Position numbers and translations under genes: made by a program. Of a stretch of 64,000 nt of DNA, positions 7,967-16,891 are shown piece after piece. The first letter of the stretch is position 1, and the number at the start of each line of letters is the position of its first letter. Where the stretch lies: the NCBI RefSeq assembly GCF_014518425.1, contig NZ_JACVCU010000003.1, positions 496,001 to 560,000 of the forward strand, given 5' to 3'. This stretch comes from Terrabacter sp. MAHUQ-38. Lineage in GTDB: Bacteria; Actinomycetota; Actinomycetes; Actinomycetales; Dermatophilaceae. A model generated the notes under the pieces. That model was not told where the DNA came from. It worked only from the letters and a program-made list of their open reading frames with translations, and made no database searches.

Positions 7967-9193
7967 ATGGCAGACCTGACCAACGCCAGCACGTCCGTCC
8001 AGGCCATGCACCTGCTCGTCGTCGGCCATGACGGCTCGGACTTCGTGCTCGGACGCCCCGATCTCGGCGTGTTCGTGGCGGTCCCGGAGCCGGGAGCCGT
8101 GTTCGTCAACGCCGTGAAGTCGGGCGCCTCCTTGGAAGAGGCGACGGAGCGGGCGACCGAGGTCGCCGGCGAGGTCGTCGACGGGCTGGACTTCGTGAAG
8201 AGCCTCGCGAACGCCGGCCTGCTCGATGCGCCGGCCGCCACTGGCCCGGGCGCGGGTCGTGGCCGGGCCATCCCATGGGTCGACGGGGTGCGCGCTGAGG
8301 TGGCCAGACCCTTCTTCAGCCGAACCGCGCACGCGATCTACGCCGCGGCGACGGCATTCGTCGTCGCCGTGATCGTGCTGGTCCCGGCACTGCGACCGCG
8401 CTTCCAGGACGTGTGGTGGGTCCCCGACCCGGTCACATCGGTGCTCCTGCTGCTTCCGATCACCGTGGCGCTCGGCGCGCTGCACGAGGCGTGGCACTGG
8501 CTCGCCGGGCGCGCCCTCGGCGTCCCGGCGACGTTCCGGGTCAGCCATCGCGGCGTCTTCCTCGTCTTCGAGACCGACCTGTCGCAGATCGTCGTCGTCG
8601 ACCGCCGGCGGCGCTACATGGCGTTCCTCGCAGGCATGGCCTTCGACGTCACCCTTCTCGCCGTGATCCTCGCTGTGCGCCTGGCGGACCGCGCCGGAGT
8701 CGCAACTCTCCCCGGGTGGCTGGGACGGCTGCTCGCGGCCATCGCGCTCGGCCAGGTGTTTCGGCTTGTCTGGCAGTTCTGCGCCGTCGCGCAGAGGAGC
8801 GACATGTATGCCGTGCTCGCCAACGCCCTGCGCTGCCACGATCTGCACCGGGCGACCGTCCTCACGACCAAGAACCGCATGTGGAGCCTGACCGACGAGG
8901 AGCGCCGTGAGCTGGCGGCGATCAGCGCCCACGACCGCAGGGTGGCCTCGTGGTTCGGGGTGGTCTACCTCGCCGGCACGGTCGCGATGATGTGGTTCGC
9001 GGTGGCGTTCGCGCTGCCCGGTGCGCTGGGCCTGCTCGGTTGGGCGGGGGCCAACCTTGTCCATCCGGCAGTCGCGACCTGGACCTTCTGGTCCTCGGCA
9101 GCGGTGGCCGTCTACGTCGCGACCCGGTGGTTGCTGCCTCCCGTCCTGGCCATTCGCGAGCGCCGGATGCGGAAGGCGGGGGTGCTCCGATGA
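7967..9193 (+). CDS. Membrane M50-type peptidase with PqqD-like N-terminal domain
   Basis: A 408-residue protein. Residues about 18-85 (DFVLGRPDLGVFVAVPEPGA, then VVDGLDFVKSLANAGLLD) look like a PqqD/RiPP recognition element. A multi-spanning membrane region follows with the zinc motif HEAWH at residues 173-177, as in site-2 protease-like M50 enzymes annotated as peptide zinc metalloproteases in peptide loci. Several more membrane helices fill the C-terminal half. It probably cleaves or exports the small peptide encoded just upstream. Two ATG codons are possible (7943 and 7967); I prefer 7967 because of AGAGGG before it and the better domain start. The stop overlaps the next start (ATGA). Confidence 0.75.
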   Translation: MADLTNASTSVQAMHLLVVGHDGSDFVLGRPDLGVFVAVPEPGAVFVNAVKSGASLEEATERATEVAGEVVDGLDFVKSLANAGLLDAPAATGPGAGRGRAIPWVDGVRAEVARPFFSRTAHAIYAAATAFVVAVIVLVPALRPRFQDVWWVPDPVTSVLLLLPITVALGALHEAWHWLAGRALGVPATFRVSHRGVFLVFETDLSQIVVVDRRRRYMAFLAGMAFDVTLLAVILAVRLADRAGVATLPGWLGRLLAAIALGQVFRLVWQFCAVAQRSDMYAVLANALRCHDLHRATVLTTKNRMWSLTDEERRELAAISAHDRRVASWFGVVYLAGTVAMMWFAVAFALPGALGLLGWAGANLVHPAVATWTFWSSAAVAVYVATRWLLPPVLAIRERRMRKAGVLR

Positions 9194-9759
9194 CCCGCTC
9201 CCCCCGCCGGTGGATCTGGCGCATCGCCCTGGCGGTCACCGTGGTCGCGATCGCGGCGCTCGCCACGACGCAGTACCGCACGGTGCTCGGGGCGCTGGCA
9301 GGCTCGACGGCCGAGCAGCGAGAGGACTCCTGCCTACCGGGCAGGTCCGTGCCCCTCCTCGACAGCCCACATGTCAGTGAGGAGCAGGCCGCCCGCACCC
9401 GATACAACTCCGTGCCCGCGACGTCCGGGCCGCACTACGCCTTCGCGGCCAACACCGGCATCTACTCCAGCCCGGTCCCGGAACCGTCGTTCGTCCACAC
9501 GATGGAGCACGGCCATGTCGTCATCGCCTACTCGCCGACGCTGGCCGCCGCGGACGTGCACGTGCTGGAGGAGATCACGCGTCGACACTCGGACGACGTC
9601 CTGCTGACGCCGTACCCCGGTCTGGAGCACGGGGTTGCGCTGGCGGCCTGGGGCCGACTCCTCACCCTCGACGACGCCGATGAGCCGACCGTCGTGGCCT
9701 TCGTCACGACCTTGGCCGGGCGGTACGACCACGGGTGGCTGGCCGACCCCTGCCACTGA
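9190..9759 (+). CDS. DUF3105 membrane-anchored protein
   Basis: A 189-residue product with one N-terminal membrane helix (about residues 10-30, IALAVTVVAIAALATT) and an exported DUF3105 domain. Domain hallmarks are YNSVPATSGPHY, the EPSFVHTMEHGHVVIAY block and LTPYPGLEHGVALAAWG. DUF3105 proteins have no proven function. The ATG overlaps the protease stop, so the two are translated together and DUF3105 here is probably part of the peptide cassette. Cys residues flank the domain (SCLPG and DPCH). It ends the cassette; a broken gene on the other strand follows. Confidence 0.8.
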   Translation: MTRSPRRWIWRIALAVTVVAIAALATTQYRTVLGALAGSTAEQREDSCLPGRSVPLLDSPHVSEEQAARTRYNSVPATSGPHYAFAANTGIYSSPVPEPSFVHTMEHGHVVIAYSPTLAAADVHVLEEITRRHSDDVLLTPYPGLEHGVALAAWGRLLTLDDADEPTVVAFVTTLAGRYDHGWLADPCH

Positions 9760-9781
9760 GGAGTCCCGTGCCTGGACGCTG

Positions 9782-10007
9782 TCAGCTGGGCGTGCCGTCG
9801 CCCGGCTCGTCGCGGTAGTCGCCGAAGAACGGGGTGCACCGCTCCCTCGACCCGGGCGTATGCCGTGCCGCCCGGCCGCAGGACCCGGCTCGTCTGGACG
9901 TCGGCGGGCGTCGCGAAGCCGTCACGGCCGCCGCTCACGGACGCGACCGCGAGCTCGCTCCTCCCGGCGAGGCTGGTCGCGACCCGGGCAACCGCCCGGC
10001 ACCCGGA
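9782..10007 (-). pseudogene. Frameshifted gene remnant of unknown family
   Basis: Between DUF3105 and the MFS gene, the minus strand reads as coding in one frame (LAGRSELAVASVSGGRDG, later VLRPGGTAYARVEG) down to about 9843. There the G/C preference of third positions jumps to another frame that continues CTPFFGDYRDEPGDGTPS and stops at 9782. No start codon or full domain is visible. I read it as the eroded 3' end of a gene cut by a rearrangement. The family is not recognised. Confidence 0.4.
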
Positions 10008-10024
10008 GAAGGCAGGATGTTGGA

Positions 10025-11689
10025 GTGGACCCGAGCGACGACCGCCGCAGCAGTGCTGGCCGTCCTGCGCCCGGGACCGCCGAGCCGGACACCTCGGGCG
10101 TGCCGGCGGGCGGTCGCCCCGCCGGCTACCGGCAGCCGCCGCGGACGACGGCGGCCAACGGCGCGAAGGCCGTGGGCCGCGGTGTCGGGCGGGTCGCCGC
10201 CGCCACGGCCCGGCTGACCACGCGCACCGGCCGGTTCGCCGCGGCGAAGGCCCACGCGTACACCAACTCCGGTGGCGCCGGCGAGACCGGCCTGGCCCGA
10301 GTCACCGAGCTGCACGCCAGCCACACCGCCGGCGACACGATCATGACCCTGGCTCTCGCCGGCACGCTCTTCTTCAACCCGCAGACCGCGCAGGCCCGCA
10401 GCGCCGTCGCGACCTTCCTGCTGCTGACCATGGTCCCGTTCGTCCTCGTCGCTCCACTCATCGGACCCCTGCTCGACCGGTTCTCGCACGGGCGCCGCTG
10501 GGCCATCGGCACGACCCTCGCACTGCGCGGGTTCCTCTGCTGGGTCCTCGGCGAGGCGATCAACACCGACAGCAGCTGGCTCTTCCCGACGGCCCTCGGC
10601 TGCCTCGTCGCCTCCCGCGCCTACACGATCACGCGCGCGGCTGCCGTGCCACGGCTCCTGCCGCCCGGCACGACCCTCGTCAAGGCCAACTCCCGCGTCT
10701 CGATGGCGGGCATCGTGGGGGCGGTCCTCGGCGGCATCCTCGGCGGGGTCGCCATGCTCGCCGGTTCGTCGTGGGCCCTGCGCGTCGCCTTCGTCGTCTT
10801 CGTCTTCGGCACCGTCCAGGCGATCCGGCTCCCAGCGCGGGTCGACTCGTCGGCGGGCGAGGTGTCGATCGAGGACACGAGTCCCATCGCGGTCGCCGGC
10901 GCCCACGCGCGGACCGACGGCGCGGAAGACAAGCACCAGGCTGCGGTCGACCGGCGGGGCGGCGATCGTCCGGTGCGGGCGTCCTCGCTGCGCGGCACCC
11001 AACGCGGCTGGACCGCCGACCCCGTGCGGCGGCATACGCCCTCGGGCGGTGAGGCGCTCACCGTCGACTCGTCCGGCCCGCTCGGTCGTCTCCGCCGGAG
11101 GCGGCAGGCGATCCCGTGGCCGGTGATGCACGCGATGTGGTCGACGGGCGGCACCCGGGTGCTGACCGGCTTCCTCATCATGTTCATGGCGTTCCTCGCC
11201 AAGGAGCACCCCATCGACGGCCTGCGCGGCGAGCTCGTCCTCGCCTTCGTCGCGGCCGGCATCGGGGTCGGCAACGGCCTGGGCAGCATGGTGGGCAATG
11301 TCGTGCGCGACCAACGGCCCGAGCGCATCGCGATGGTGTCGGTGCTCGCCGCCACGCTGTGCTGCATCGCGACGGGGATCTGGTACGGCGTGTGGACGCT
11401 CGTGCTGCTCGGTCTCGTCCAGGGCATGTCGGCGCAGCTCGCCAAGCTGTGCTTCGACGCCCTCGTGCAGCGGGAGGTCCCGGAGAACGTCCGCACGTCG
11501 GTCTTCGCGTGGTCCGAGACGATGCTCCAGGTGCTGTGGGTCGTCGGCGGCGCCCTGGGCATCGTGCTGCCGCTCAACCCCTACATCGGCTTCCCCGTGT
11601 GCGCCGTCGCGCTCGTGTGGACCGTCGTCATGGCGGCGCGCCAGCGACAGCGTGCCGTCGCTGCACCGACCCCGAGGCGCGCCGGATGA
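10025..11689 (+). CDS. MFS transporter
   Basis: A 554-residue major facilitator protein. A hydrophilic, Gly/Ala/Arg-rich N-terminal arm of about 90 residues precedes helices such as TIMTLALAGTLFF and TFLLLTMVPFVLVAPLIGPL, then DRFSHGRRW, an MFS loop-2/3-like motif. A polar loop of about 90 residues separates the two halves, and the second half has GNGLGSMVGNVVRDQ. Substrate unknown. The GTG at 10025 follows GGAGAAGGCAGGA; the open frame upstream to 9635 is not coding-like. The stop overlaps the menE start (ATGA). The association with menE is common in related actinobacteria as I recall, so it may belong to the older men order. Confidence 0.85.
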   Translation: MDPSDDRRSSAGRPAPGTAEPDTSGVPAGGRPAGYRQPPRTTAANGAKAVGRGVGRVAAATARLTTRTGRFAAAKAHAYTNSGGAGETGLARVTELHASHTAGDTIMTLALAGTLFFNPQTAQARSAVATFLLLTMVPFVLVAPLIGPLLDRFSHGRRWAIGTTLALRGFLCWVLGEAINTDSSWLFPTALGCLVASRAYTITRAAAVPRLLPPGTTLVKANSRVSMAGIVGAVLGGILGGVAMLAGSSWALRVAFVVFVFGTVQAIRLPARVDSSAGEVSIEDTSPIAVAGAHARTDGAEDKHQAAVDRRGGDRPVRASSLRGTQRGWTADPVRRHTPSGGEALTVDSSGPLGRLRRRRQAIPWPVMHAMWSTGGTRVLTGFLIMFMAFLAKEHPIDGLRGELVLAFVAAGIGVGNGLGSMVGNVVRDQRPERIAMVSVLAATLCCIATGIWYGVWTLVLLGLVQGMSAQLAKLCFDALVQREVPENVRTSVFAWSETMLQVLWVVGGALGIVLPLNPYIGFPVCAVALVWTVVMAARQRQRAVAAPTPRRAG

Positions 11690-12870
11690 GCGCGACGTCC
11701 CCGCGCCCCCTCGCCGTGCCGGCCGGGCCTGCCGTGCTCGACGTCCTGCCCGACCTCGTGGCGGCGCTGACCGGGCGCTCCCCCGTGCTGCCGTATGCCG
11801 CGGGCGACCCGGCGCCGTCCGTGCCGTCGCACGACCCCGACGAGCTGCCCGACGGGCTGGCCCTGGTGATCGGCACGTCCGGATCGACCGGCCGGCCCAA
11901 GCGGGCACTGCTCACGGCCGAGGCGCTCGAGCGGTCCGCGTGGGCGACGCACCAGGTGCTCGGCGGGAGCGGCGGGTGGCTGCTCGCGATGCCCGCCCAC
12001 CACATCGCGGGCGTGCAGGTGCTGGTGCGCTCGCTCGCGTCAGGCGTCGCGCCGGCCGTGCTCGACCTGCGCCGCGGCTTCAGCGCCGAGGCCTTCGCTG
12101 CGGCCGCCCCGACGGTGCGCACGAGCCGCGCCGCGCCGCGCCGCTACACGGCGCTCGTGCCGACCCAGCTCGCGCGGCTCGTGGACGACCCCGCCGGACG
12201 AGAGGCGCTGATCGGCTTCGACGGCGTGCTCGTGGGGGGCGCCGCGACGCCGCCTGCGCTGGTGGAGCAGGCCCACGGCCTCGGAGTCCGGCTGTGCCTG
12301 ACGTACGGCATGAGCGAGACGGCCGGCGGCTGCGTCTACGACGGCGTCCCGCTGCCCGTGAGCCGGGTGCACGTCGACAACGACCGGCACGTCGTGCTCG
12401 GCGGCGACACCGTCGCCCACGGCTACCTCGGGGAGGACGCGCCGGGCCGCGACGCGTTCAGCGTCGACCCCGACGGCGTGCGGTGGTTCCGCACCGACGA
12501 CCTCGGCCACTTCGACGACGACGGTCTGCTCGTCATAGACGGCCGCGCCGACGACGTCATCAACAGCGGCGGCCTCAAGATCAACCCCGGTGTCGTCGAG
12601 GACGCCCTGACCCGCCACCTCGACGACGTCCTCGACGTCGTCGTGCTCGGCCTGCCCGACCCTGAGTGGGGCGAGGCCGTCTGTGCCGCAGTCACGCTCG
12701 TCGACCCCACGGGCCGGCTGACGACTCGAGAGGTGCGCGACCGGCTGCGAGGCATCCTGCCCGACGCGGCACTCCCGCGACGCGTGCTCGTCCTCCCCGC
12801 GATCCCGCAGCGCGGGCCCGGCAAACCCGACCGGGCGGCGATCCGCAGAGCGGTGCAAGGCCTCGACTGA
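11686..12870 (+). CDS. menE: o-Succinylbenzoate-CoA ligase (MenE)
   Basis: MenE activates o-succinylbenzoate with ATP and CoA. The 394-residue product is of the short actinobacterial type. It has the ANL-superfamily P-loop LVIGTSGSTGRPKRALLT (about residues 64-81), the A5 motif LTYGMSETAGGCVYDG, the A7/A8 region WFRTDDLGHFDDDGLLVIDG followed by RADDVINSGGLKINP, and the catalytic lysine near the end in GPGKPDR. The start overlaps the MFS stop, so both are on one message. Confidence 0.95.
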   Translation: MSATSPRPLAVPAGPAVLDVLPDLVAALTGRSPVLPYAAGDPAPSVPSHDPDELPDGLALVIGTSGSTGRPKRALLTAEALERSAWATHQVLGGSGGWLLAMPAHHIAGVQVLVRSLASGVAPAVLDLRRGFSAEAFAAAAPTVRTSRAAPRRYTALVPTQLARLVDDPAGREALIGFDGVLVGGAATPPALVEQAHGLGVRLCLTYGMSETAGGCVYDGVPLPVSRVHVDNDRHVVLGGDTVAHGYLGEDAPGRDAFSVDPDGVRWFRTDDLGHFDDDGLLVIDGRADDVINSGGLKINPGVVEDALTRHLDDVLDVVVLGLPDPEWGEAVCAAVTLVDPTGRLTTREVRDRLRGILPDAALPRRVLVLPAIPQRGPGKPDRAAIRRAVQGLD

Positions 12871-12920
12871 GCGGTGGCAAGATAGTGGTGTCCCGTCCCG
12901 TCGCCGACAAGGAGACCGCC

Positions 12921-13184
12921 GTGCTGCGCGTCGTGCTCGCCGCTCTGGTGGTCTTCGCGACGATCTACGCGTTCGTCGACTGCGTGCAGACCGACCGCCG
13001 ACTCGTGCGCATCATGCCGAAGCCCGTCTGGCTCCTCGCCGTACTCGTGCCCGTCATCGGACCGATCTTCTGGCTGGTGGCCGGCCGCACCGACGCGCGG
13101 GGTGGTCCCGCGCCGCGCGGGCCGGGCCGCCCGCCCGGGCCCCGCGGCCCCGACGACGACCCCGACTTCCTCCGCAAGCTCTAG
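12921..13184 (+). CDS. PLDc_N domain small membrane protein
   Basis: An 87-residue protein with two predicted membrane helices (residues 1-21 and 37-57, the latter PVWLLAVLVPVIGPIFWLVA) and a Pro/Gly/Arg-rich tail ending in DPDFLRKL. The arrangement matches the PLDc_N ('phospholipase D nuclease N-terminal') family, which is not itself a nuclease. GTG at 12921 is chosen because AAGGAG lies six bases ahead. It sits between menE and menA in the same orientation, a common neighbour in actinobacteria. Function unknown. Confidence 0.8.
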   Translation: MLRVVLAALVVFATIYAFVDCVQTDRRLVRIMPKPVWLLAVLVPVIGPIFWLVAGRTDARGGPAPRGPGRPPGPRGPDDDPDFLRKL

Positions 13185-13204
13185 AAGGGCTCCCCCAGAA
13201 CTCC

Positions 13205-14080
13205 ATGGCCACCCTGTCCCAGTGGTTCGAGGGCGCTCGCCCCCGCACGCTCCCCGCCGCTGTCTCGCCCATCCTCGTCGGCACGGGTGCCGCCTACCAG
13301 ACCGGTCACGTCGTCTGGGCGTATGCCGTCCTGGCCCTTGTCGTGGCCCTCGCCCTGCAGGTCGGCGTGAACTACGCGAACGACTACTCCGACGGCATCC
13401 GCGGCACCGACGAGGTCCGCGTCGGGCCCGTTCGCCTCGTCGGCCAGCGGCTCGCCGCGCCCCGCTCGGTCAAGATCGCCGCCTTCGCCTGCTTCTTCTT
13501 CGCCGGGCTCATGGGTCTGGCGCTCGTCGGGCTCTCCGGCCTCTGGGTGATGATCCCCATCGGAGCGGCCGCCGTCGCCGCCGCCTGGTACTACACCGGC
13601 GGTTCCCGGCCCTACGGCTACCTCGGTCTCGGTGAGATCTTCGTCTTCGTCTTCTTCGGGCTCGTCGCGACGCTCGGCACCATGGCGACCATGACCCCGC
13701 CGACGTCGGCGGGCTGGTGGGGTGCCGTCGGTGTCGGGGCCCTCGCCTCGGCGATCCTCGTCGCCAACAACCTGCGCGACATCCCGACCGACCGCGAGCA
13801 CGGCAAGCGGACGCTCGCGGTCCGGATGGGCGAGGGCGGCACGCGCATCTTCTACGTGGCGCTCGTGGCCGTCGCGTTCGTCATGACGGGCCTCGCCTCG
13901 TTCACGTCGCCCTGGGCGCTCCTCGCCGTCCTCGCGGCCCCGCTCGCCCTGCGTCCCATGCAGGCCGTCGTCGGCGGCGCGTCGGGCCCGGGCCTCGTCC
14001 CGGCTCTTGCGGGCACGGGCCGCTTCCAGCTCGCCTGGTCGCTGCTGCTCGCCGTCGGCCTCGCTCTCGGCCGCACCTGA
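13205..14080 (+). CDS. menA: 1,4-Dihydroxy-2-naphthoate polyprenyltransferase (MenA)
   Basis: MenA attaches the polyprenyl chain to dihydroxynaphthoate in the membrane. The 291-residue UbiA-superfamily protein starts ARPRTLPAAVSPILVG, has the first Asp-rich motif NYANDYSDGIRGTDE (about residue 60) and the second, NNLRDIPTDREHGKRTLAV (about residue 195), and eight or nine membrane helices. It is 20 bases after the PLDc_N gene and closes the plus-strand men group. It converges on the monooxygenase gene with a 59-base gap. Confidence 0.95.
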   Translation: MATLSQWFEGARPRTLPAAVSPILVGTGAAYQTGHVVWAYAVLALVVALALQVGVNYANDYSDGIRGTDEVRVGPVRLVGQRLAAPRSVKIAAFACFFFAGLMGLALVGLSGLWVMIPIGAAAVAAAWYYTGGSRPYGYLGLGEIFVFVFFGLVATLGTMATMTPPTSAGWWGAVGVGALASAILVANNLRDIPTDREHGKRTLAVRMGEGGTRIFYVALVAVAFVMTGLASFTSPWALLAVLAAPLALRPMQAVVGGASGPGLVPALAGTGRFQLAWSLLLAVGLALGRT

Positions 14081-14139
14081 CCCGCGTACACGATCCACCG
14101 CGGCACGCGGCGGGGAAGCCCACTCGGCCAGAGGGGGCG

Positions 14140-15378
14140 TCAGCGCGGGTCGAGGCGGGTGTCCAGGCGGGACGCGACGCGGGCTGCGGTTGCCGCGGCG
14201 TCGTCGCCTACCCCGAAGAGCAGCGACGACCGCCGCCGACGAAGGAAGTGCACGCCGACGAAGTGCAGGTCGGGCGCGACGAGGCTCTCGCCGTCGTGGT
14301 GCACCGGGAAGCCCAGCTCGTCGACGACGTCCGGGATCTCGATCCACTCGGTGTAGCGCGTCCGGAAACCGGCGGCGACGACGACGGCGCCCAGCTCGCG
14401 CAGCGGTACCGCCTCGAGCCGGGCCGGCTCGAGCGGGGTCGGGTCAGCCAGGTCGGGAGCCTCCGCCCCGGTGGTCTCGCAGAGGTCGAGCACGAGCCCG
14501 CGCAGCATGACGTAGGCCGCGTCGCCCGCCGCGATCGACTCGGCGACGTCCGGGACGAGCCGCACGGCCCCGTCGTCGACGCCGGCAAGGTGCCCACCGA
14601 GGCGGACTCCCAGCGCGTGCAGGGTGCGGTAGTTGAGGTCGTGGCCACCTGAGGCACCACTCACCTGCGGGTTGGCCCCCAAGCGGGCCGAGGGGGAGGA
14701 AAGCTGGTCCGGTCGCTGCTCGAAGAAGGGCGTCTCGAGGAACCAGTCGAACAGGTCGCGGCCGGCCGGACGACGCGGGAACCAGGGCGCGCGACCGCAG
14801 GCCATGACCACCTCTCGGCCACTGAGGACGAGCTCCTCGGCGATCTGGCACGCGCTCTGTCCGCTGCCGACGACGAGCACGCCGCCATCGGGCAGGGAGT
14901 CCGGGTTGCGGTACTGCGTCACGTCCACGCAGGTGATGCCCGGCGGGATGGACCGTGCGGCAGGCGGCACGTGCGGTTGCTGGTAGGCACCCGTGGCAAC
15001 GATGACGACGCGGCTCCTGACCGGCCCGTCATCGGTGTCGAGCAGGTAGCCACCCCCGTCGCGAGGTGCGAGCCGGTGGACCGGGCGCCCGTGCCGGACG
15101 GTGGCGGAGAGGTGGGCGGCATATGCCTCGAGGTGGCCGGTGATCTCTTCACGCGACATGAACCCGTCCGGCTCGTCACCGTCGTAGACGGCCCCGGGCA
15201 GACGCACGAGGTGGTTCGGTCCGACGAGCGTGAAACTGTCCCACCGGTGGCGCCAGGACGACCCCGGGGTCTCCGCCTCGAGGACGACGTGGTCGACCCC
15301 ACGCGCCTGCAGCTCATAGCTCGTCGCCAGCCCGGCCTGCCCGGCCCCGATGACGACGACGTCGATCTCCTCCGCCAT
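14140..15378 (-). CDS. Flavin-dependent monooxygenase-like FAD/NAD(P) oxidoreductase
   Basis: A 412-residue class B flavoprotein of the CzcO/FMO type. It has the FAD-binding motif VVVIGAGQAGLATSYEL at residues 6-22, the segment WRHRWDSFTLVGPNHLV, the NAD(P)-binding motif VLVVGSGQSACQIAEEL near residue 160, and a late ATG-like motif VVVAAGFRT. Such enzymes oxidise small organic or thio compounds; the substrate here is unknown. ATG at 15378 starts the protein at MAEEIDVVV; a GTG at 15420 would add 14 residues. It is a single gene, in opposite orientation to menA. Confidence 0.85.
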   Translation of the reverse strand: MAEEIDVVVIGAGQAGLATSYELQARGVDHVVLEAETPGSSWRHRWDSFTLVGPNHLVRLPGAVYDGDEPDGFMSREEITGHLEAYAAHLSATVRHGRPVHRLAPRDGGGYLLDTDDGPVRSRVVIVATGAYQQPHVPPAARSIPPGITCVDVTQYRNPDSLPDGGVLVVGSGQSACQIAEELVLSGREVVMACGRAPWFPRRPAGRDLFDWFLETPFFEQRPDQLSSPSARLGANPQVSGASGGHDLNYRTLHALGVRLGGHLAGVDDGAVRLVPDVAESIAAGDAAYVMLRGLVLDLCETTGAEAPDLADPTPLEPARLEAVPLRELGAVVVAAGFRTRYTEWIEIPDVVDELGFPVHHDGESLVAPDLHFVGVHFLRRRRSSLLFGVGDDAAATAARVASRLDTRLDPR

Positions 15379-15509
15379 GCTCCGCCACCTCGCTCGCCCC
15401 GGCCTGGGCGTCACCACCACGGTGGCACCGCGACCGGGGTCGTGTCAGCGGAACGCGAGCCTTGGCGTGTGGTCCGAGGTGTTCCGTCCCGCCGGGCCGC
15501 GAGCTCAAA

Positions 15510-15535
15510 CCCTCGACCTATCCCACGGTCGAGGG
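15510..15535 (-). terminator. Hairpin after the DUF4229 gene
   Basis: CCCTCGACC (15510-15518) pairs with GGTCGAGGG (15527-15535) around an 8-base loop, about 70 bases downstream of the DUF4229 stop on the minus strand. No U tract is present, as is common in GC-rich actinobacteria. It probably ends the cytochrome maturation message. Confidence 0.4.
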
Positions 15536-15601
15536 GGCACTTTCACCCGCCCGACGCCGGTGCACACGGCCCTCGACTCGGCTGGCCGGACTCGGCCCAG
15601 G

Positions 15602-15892
15602 TCAGCGGTCGACGTTGCGCGGGTCGTCGACCCCGTCGACCTCGGCGTCCTCGGCGGCCTCGTCGCTGTCGGGGTCGGTCGTCTGCTTCGCCTCGAGCTT
15701 CGCCTCGTGGCGCTCGAGGAGCTTCGCCGTGATCTCGTCACGCATGCCGCGCAGCAGGATGTAGGACGCGGCGGCGGACGCGAGGGCGGAGGCCCCGAGC
15801 AGCAGCACGGTGTTGTCGCGCAGGCCGATGAGCCAGAAGAGGAAGACGAACCCGAAGAAGATCAGGATGCGCAGCACGGAGTAGCGGACCAC
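15602..15892 (-). CDS. DUF4229 membrane protein
   Basis: A 96-residue protein with two membrane helices (YSVLRILIFFGFVFLFWLIG and LLLGASALASAAASYILL) followed by a charged, coiled-coil-like segment RDEITAKLLERHEAKLEAK and an acidic tail. This is the layout of the DUF4229 family found beside cytochrome c maturation genes in actinobacteria. It lies 12 bases after ccsB in the same direction. No function is known. Confidence 0.85.
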   Translation of the reverse strand: MVRYSVLRILIFFGFVFLFWLIGLRDNTVLLLGASALASAAASYILLRGMRDEITAKLLERHEAKLEAKQTTDPDSDEAAEDAEVDGVDDPRNVDR

Positions 15893-15904
15893 GTCAGACC
15901 ACCC

Positions 15905-16891
15905 TCACATGCCCGAGTAGTTGTGCATGCCGACGAAGGTCGACACGAGGTTGACGAGCGTGAAGTTCACGATGACGCAGACGTAGCCGGCGAGCGCGAT
16001 GTACATCGACTTGCGGTGGTCGACGCCCGCGGTGGCCCGGCCGTGCATGTACGCGGCGTACACCGTCCAGATGACGAAGGTCCACACCTCCTTGGGGTCC
16101 CACTGCCAGTAGGCCCCCCACGCCTGCTTGGCCCAGATGGCGCCCGCGATGAGCGTGAACGTCCACAGGATGAAGGCGACCATGTTGAGGCTGTAGGCCG
16201 TGCGCTCGAGTGTGGCCGACGAGGGCAGCGACTCGATGAAGTTCGGCTTCGCGGGCGGCGACTCCTCACGGCGCAGGCGCACGAGGTAGAGCAGACCGAC
16301 CGCGAAGGCCAGGGTGAAGAAGGCCACGGCGATGAAGGCGACCGACACGTGGATGCCGAGCCAGTAGGACTTGAGCGCGGGCATGAGCTCGCCGGCCTCG
16401 GTGTAGAGCACGGCGAGCGACAGACCGAGCACGAGCAGGATCGGCGTGACGATGAAGACGCCGAGCCACTGCCACCGGTTGCGCTTGGCGAGGACGCTGT
16501 AGGCCACGCCGACGGCCGCGGACGCGGCCGTCGCGAACTCGAACATGTTGCCCCACGGCGGTCGCGCCACCGCGATGCCCCGCATCGCCACCGATGCGAC
16601 GAGCAGCGCCGAGGCGAGGTAGGTGAGCATCAGCGCGATGTTGCCGCGCTGGCGGCTCTGCAGGCTCTCCTCGAAGCCCGGCCCGGCGGCATACCGGCTC
16701 CCCTGGCGGCGCTCGGGCGTGTGCGGGGCGGCGGCCCCGACGAGCGCCTCCTCACGCTCCTCGACCCGGGACGCGGCCACCTTCGGCGCTCGTGCGGCGA
16801 GGTGCCACGCGAAGGCGAGCATGGCGAGCGTGTAGACGATCATCGACGCGTAGAGCGCGGCGTTGGCGTTGGCGGCGAGCGTGGTGGGCAC
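15905..16891 (-). CDS. ccsB: Cytochrome c biogenesis protein CcsB (system II heme handling)
   Basis: CcsB (also called CcsA or ResC) works with ResB to carry heme across the membrane and attach it to apocytochrome c. The 328-residue product has several membrane helices and the heme-handling WWD motif WGAYWQWDPKEVWTF near residue 260, plus conserved His residues in KSYWLGIHVSVAF and DHRKSMY. The GTG start at 16891 shares one base with the resB stop. The open frame far upstream only shadows resB. The last residues are MHNYSGM. Confidence 0.93.
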   Translation of the reverse strand: MPTTLAANANAALYASMIVYTLAMLAFAWHLAARAPKVAASRVEEREEALVGAAAPHTPERRQGSRYAAGPGFEESLQSRQRGNIALMLTYLASALLVASVAMRGIAVARPPWGNMFEFATAASAAVGVAYSVLAKRNRWQWLGVFIVTPILLVLGLSLAVLYTEAGELMPALKSYWLGIHVSVAFIAVAFFTLAFAVGLLYLVRLRREESPPAKPNFIESLPSSATLERTAYSLNMVAFILWTFTLIAGAIWAKQAWGAYWQWDPKEVWTFVIWTVYAAYMHGRATAGVDHRKSMYIALAGYVCVIVNFTLVNLVSTFVGMHNYSGM

